A stretch of DNA of 15,785 bases, taken from the NCBI GenBank assembly GCA_023392185.1, contig JAEVZP010000175.1:1-15785 (forward strand), in the 5' to 3' direction. Positions 14,444-15,785 of this stretch are shown here, piece by piece. Every line of letters starts with the position of its first letter. Within the stretch, counting starts at the first letter, position 1. The DNA comes from Bacteroidota bacterium. Lineage in GTDB: Bacteria; Bacteroidota; Bacteroidia; Chitinophagales; Chitinophagaceae. The translations under genes and the position numbers were made by a program. Below the pieces are notes generated by a model. That model was given only the letters and a program-made list of their open reading frames with translations, made no database searches and was not told the DNA's origin.

Positions 14444-14538
14444 AAGCCGAAAGCCCGACCCGCAGCGTTAGCGGAGGGGAACGCCCCAAGCATTTACAGA
14501 CCTCAAAATTTCCGGAAACTGCTGCCTTCTGTAACCCC

Positions 14539-14558
14539 CCGGACAGCCCCGCGTCCGG
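14539..14558. repeat. Short inverted repeat CCGGAC/GTCCGG before the CheB-CheR gene
   Basis: CCGGAC (14539-14544) pairs with GTCCGG (14553-14558) across an 8-nt loop, in a GC-rich tract. An AT-rich segment and ATG 14631 follow. It may belong to the repeat cluster or to an upstream regulatory site. Confidence 0.4.
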
Positions 14559-14630
14559 TAGGTGAGGAGACCTCCCGACAGGCTAAAAAAATCTGTTTTA
14601 CTTTAAGGGCGGAAACGCCGTGCCGACACC

Positions 14631-15785
14631 ATGAAAACCCCTTCTTTCCCTACTGATACCGATACCAACTCCCCGGTGCCGGGACCCGGAAAATCCGACT
14701 TTCTGGTGGTGGGCATTGGCGCTTCGGCAGGCGGCGTGGAGGCGCTTCAGCATTTCTTCAGCCAGGTGGCTCCCGACAGCGGCGCGGCCTACGTGGTGAT
14801 TCTGCACCTCTCGCCCGACCACGACAGCCAACTGGCGCAGGTGTTGCAAACTGTCACGCTGCTGCCGGTCACGCAGGTTACCGAAAAAGTAAAGGTGCAA
14901 CCCAATCAGGTGTATGTCGTTCCGCCCAACCAACACCTGATGATGGAAGACGGCACGCTGGCCGTTTTGCCCAATATGCAGGTCGAAGACCGCCGTGCGC
15001 CGGTGGATATCTTCTTTCGCACGCTGGCCGAAAGCCACGGTGCGGCGGCGGTGTGCGTGATTCTGAGCGGCACCGGCGCCAACGGCTCCATGGGGTTGCG
15101 GCGGGTGAAAGAGCGCGGTGGAGCGGCGTTTGTGCAAAACCCGCGCGAAGCGCCTTTCAACGAGATGCCGCGCAACGCCATTGCCACCGGACTGGTGGAC
15201 GACGTGCTGAACGTAGGCGAGATTCCGGCTAAAATCGTTGCTTATCAAAGCGGCCTGGCCACCCGTAACCGTCGCGCTGCTACCGAAGACGACAGCCAGA
15301 TGGGCCAACAGGCGCTGCGCGATATTTTTTCGCAGTTGCGGCTGCGCACCGGCCATGATTTTTCGGCCTACAAGCGCCCCACCATTCTGCGCCGCATGGA
15401 GCGCCGCATCAGTCTGCACGGGCTGGACGGGCTGCCTGCCTACGCCGTTTTTCTGCGCCAGCACCCCGATGAACTGGTGCACCTGCTGAAAGACCTGCTG
15501 ATTTCGGTAACCAACTTTTTCCGCGACCGTAAGGCGTTTGAAGCGCTGGAAAGAGAACTGGTGCCCCAGCTTTTTAAAGACAAATCCGAGGACGACGAAG
15601 TGCGCATCTGGGTGGCCGGCTGCGCCACGGGCGAAGAAGCCTACTCGCTGGCCATGCTGTGTGCCGAATACGCCGCGCAAACGCCGGGCGCGCCCAAAAT
15701 CCAGATTTTCGCCACCGATATCGACGAGGCGGCCATTGCGCGGGCGCGGGAAGGATTTTACACGCTTAACGACGCTGCCGACGTG
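14631..15785 (+). CDS. CheB-CheR hybrid (methylesterase plus methyltransferase), 3' end outside the window
   Basis: The frame is open from ATG 14631 to the last base (385 codons) and has no stop. CheB domain, residues about 24-205: GASAGG with Ser32, LHLSPDH with His59, and SGTGANGSMG, where Asn151 occupies the place of the catalytic Asp. CheR domain from about residue 225: RTGHDFSAYKRPTILRRMERR (241-261), LLKDLLISVTNFFRD (285-299) and the SAM-binding site VAGCATGEEAYSLAM (328-342), then FATDIDEAAIARAREGFY. Proteins of this type usually continue for several hundred residues with PAS and histidine kinase domains. It probably belongs to a signalling pathway with the preceding cheB, separated by a 372-nt repeat-rich gap. 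The domain called CheB may be catalytically weak or dead while CheR looks intact. Confidence 0.9.
   Translation, partial: MKTPSFPTDTDTNSPVPGPGKSDFLVVGIGASAGGVEALQHFFSQVAPDSGAAYVVILHLSPDHDSQLAQVLQTVTLLPVTQVTEKVKVQPNQVYVVPPNQHLMMEDGTLAVLPNMQVEDRRAPVDIFFRTLAESHGAAAVCVILSGTGANGSMGLRRVKERGGAAFVQNPREAPFNEMPRNAIATGLVDDVLNVGEIPAKIVAYQSGLATRNRRAATEDDSQMGQQALRDIFSQLRLRTGHDFSAYKRPTILRRMERRISLHGLDGLPAYAVFLRQHPDELVHLLKDLLISVTNFFRDRKAFEALERELVPQLFKDKSEDDEVRIWVAGCATGEEAYSLAMLCAEYAAQTPGAPKIQIFATDIDEAAIARAREGFYTLNDAADV

Larger units (their letters stand above)
3676..14517. repeat. Dispersed octamer palindrome TTCCGGAA (19 copies)
   Basis: Copies start at 3676, 4449, 4621, 5914, 6197, 6523, 6815, 7459, 7716, 9097, 9113, 9318, 9636, 10928, 11865, 13184, 14262, 14360 and 14510. 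Most are preceded by T and followed by A (TTTCCGGAAA). About ten lie within genes, in different reading frames, and the rest between genes. By base composition about 0.2 copies are expected. There are none in gcvP, the toxin-antitoxin genes or the first 3.6 kb. Near-variants (TTTCCGGAT, TTTCCGGAC) are also common. Confidence 0.9.

Noticed and set aside
14598..15680. Long minus-strand open frame of 360 codons opposite the CheB-CheR gene
   Set aside because: The plus frame has unmistakable CheB and CheR motifs up to the window end; the antisense frame is a by-product of GC-rich codon use.
1..15785. CRISPR array, tRNA/rRNA genes, transposase, integrase or phage genes
   Set aside because: I saw no evenly spaced direct repeats, no tRNA-like cloverleaf and no recombinase motifs anywhere in the window.

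Overview
The window is a stretch of bacterial chromosome with about 55% GC. Its gene content points to the Bacteroidota, possibly a Cytophagales, Chitinophagales or Saprospirales relative. The signs are: starts without clear Shine-Dalgarno sequences; several TAnnTTTG-like -7 promoter elements; a Bacteroidota-type pentapeptide protein; a DUF4287 protein; a CheB-CheR hybrid; and interspersed palindromes of kinds common in this phylum. I cannot name a genus. All product calls come from reading the protein sequences, with no database search.

Left part (1-3915): the 3' nine-tenths of gcvP (glycine decarboxylase P protein), carrying a GC-rich palindromic repeat translated in frame, then an intrinsic terminator. 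Next is a complete YefM/YoeB toxin-antitoxin pair with a plausible autoregulatory operator, and a pentapeptide-repeat gene 23 nt after the toxin. A convergent minus-strand cluster (5797 to 4022) encodes a small lipoprotein, an alpha/beta hydrolase and an exported protein, the last two overlapping by 4 nt. A 60-nt inverted repeat and a lone antitoxin-like gene (5948-6160, minus) follow.

Middle part (6321-10177): a heme acquisition locus. It holds a lipoprotein heme-binding protein (hmuT), a FecCD-type permease (hmuU), an ATPase (hmuV) and, after a 116-nt gap, a HemS/HmuS-type cytoplasmic heme-handling protein. hmuT and hmuU both appear to start with TTG. A strong terminator closes the block at 10208-10235. 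No TonB-dependent heme receptor is in the window.

Right part (10307-15785): a DUF4287 protein and an MsrA-type methionine sulfoxide reductase, probably cotranscribed; a membrane protein of unknown function; a decayed Gfo/Idh/MocA oxidoreductase fragment; and a MlaE-type permease with no ATPase gene beside it. Then come a CheB methylesterase with a C-terminal Cys/His cluster instead of a receiver domain, a 372-nt gap packed with palindromic repeats, and the start of a CheB-CheR hybrid that runs off the right edge. That hybrid has Asn where the CheB catalytic Asp is expected.

The most unusual signal cuts across genes: the perfect palindrome TTCCGGAA occurs 19 times between 3676 and 14517, where about 0.2 copies are expected by base composition. 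It lies in coding and non-coding DNA alike. I see no obvious new defence or mobile system. The best candidates for something undescribed are this octamer, the repeat inside gcvP, and the paired CheB-like proteins around a repeat island.
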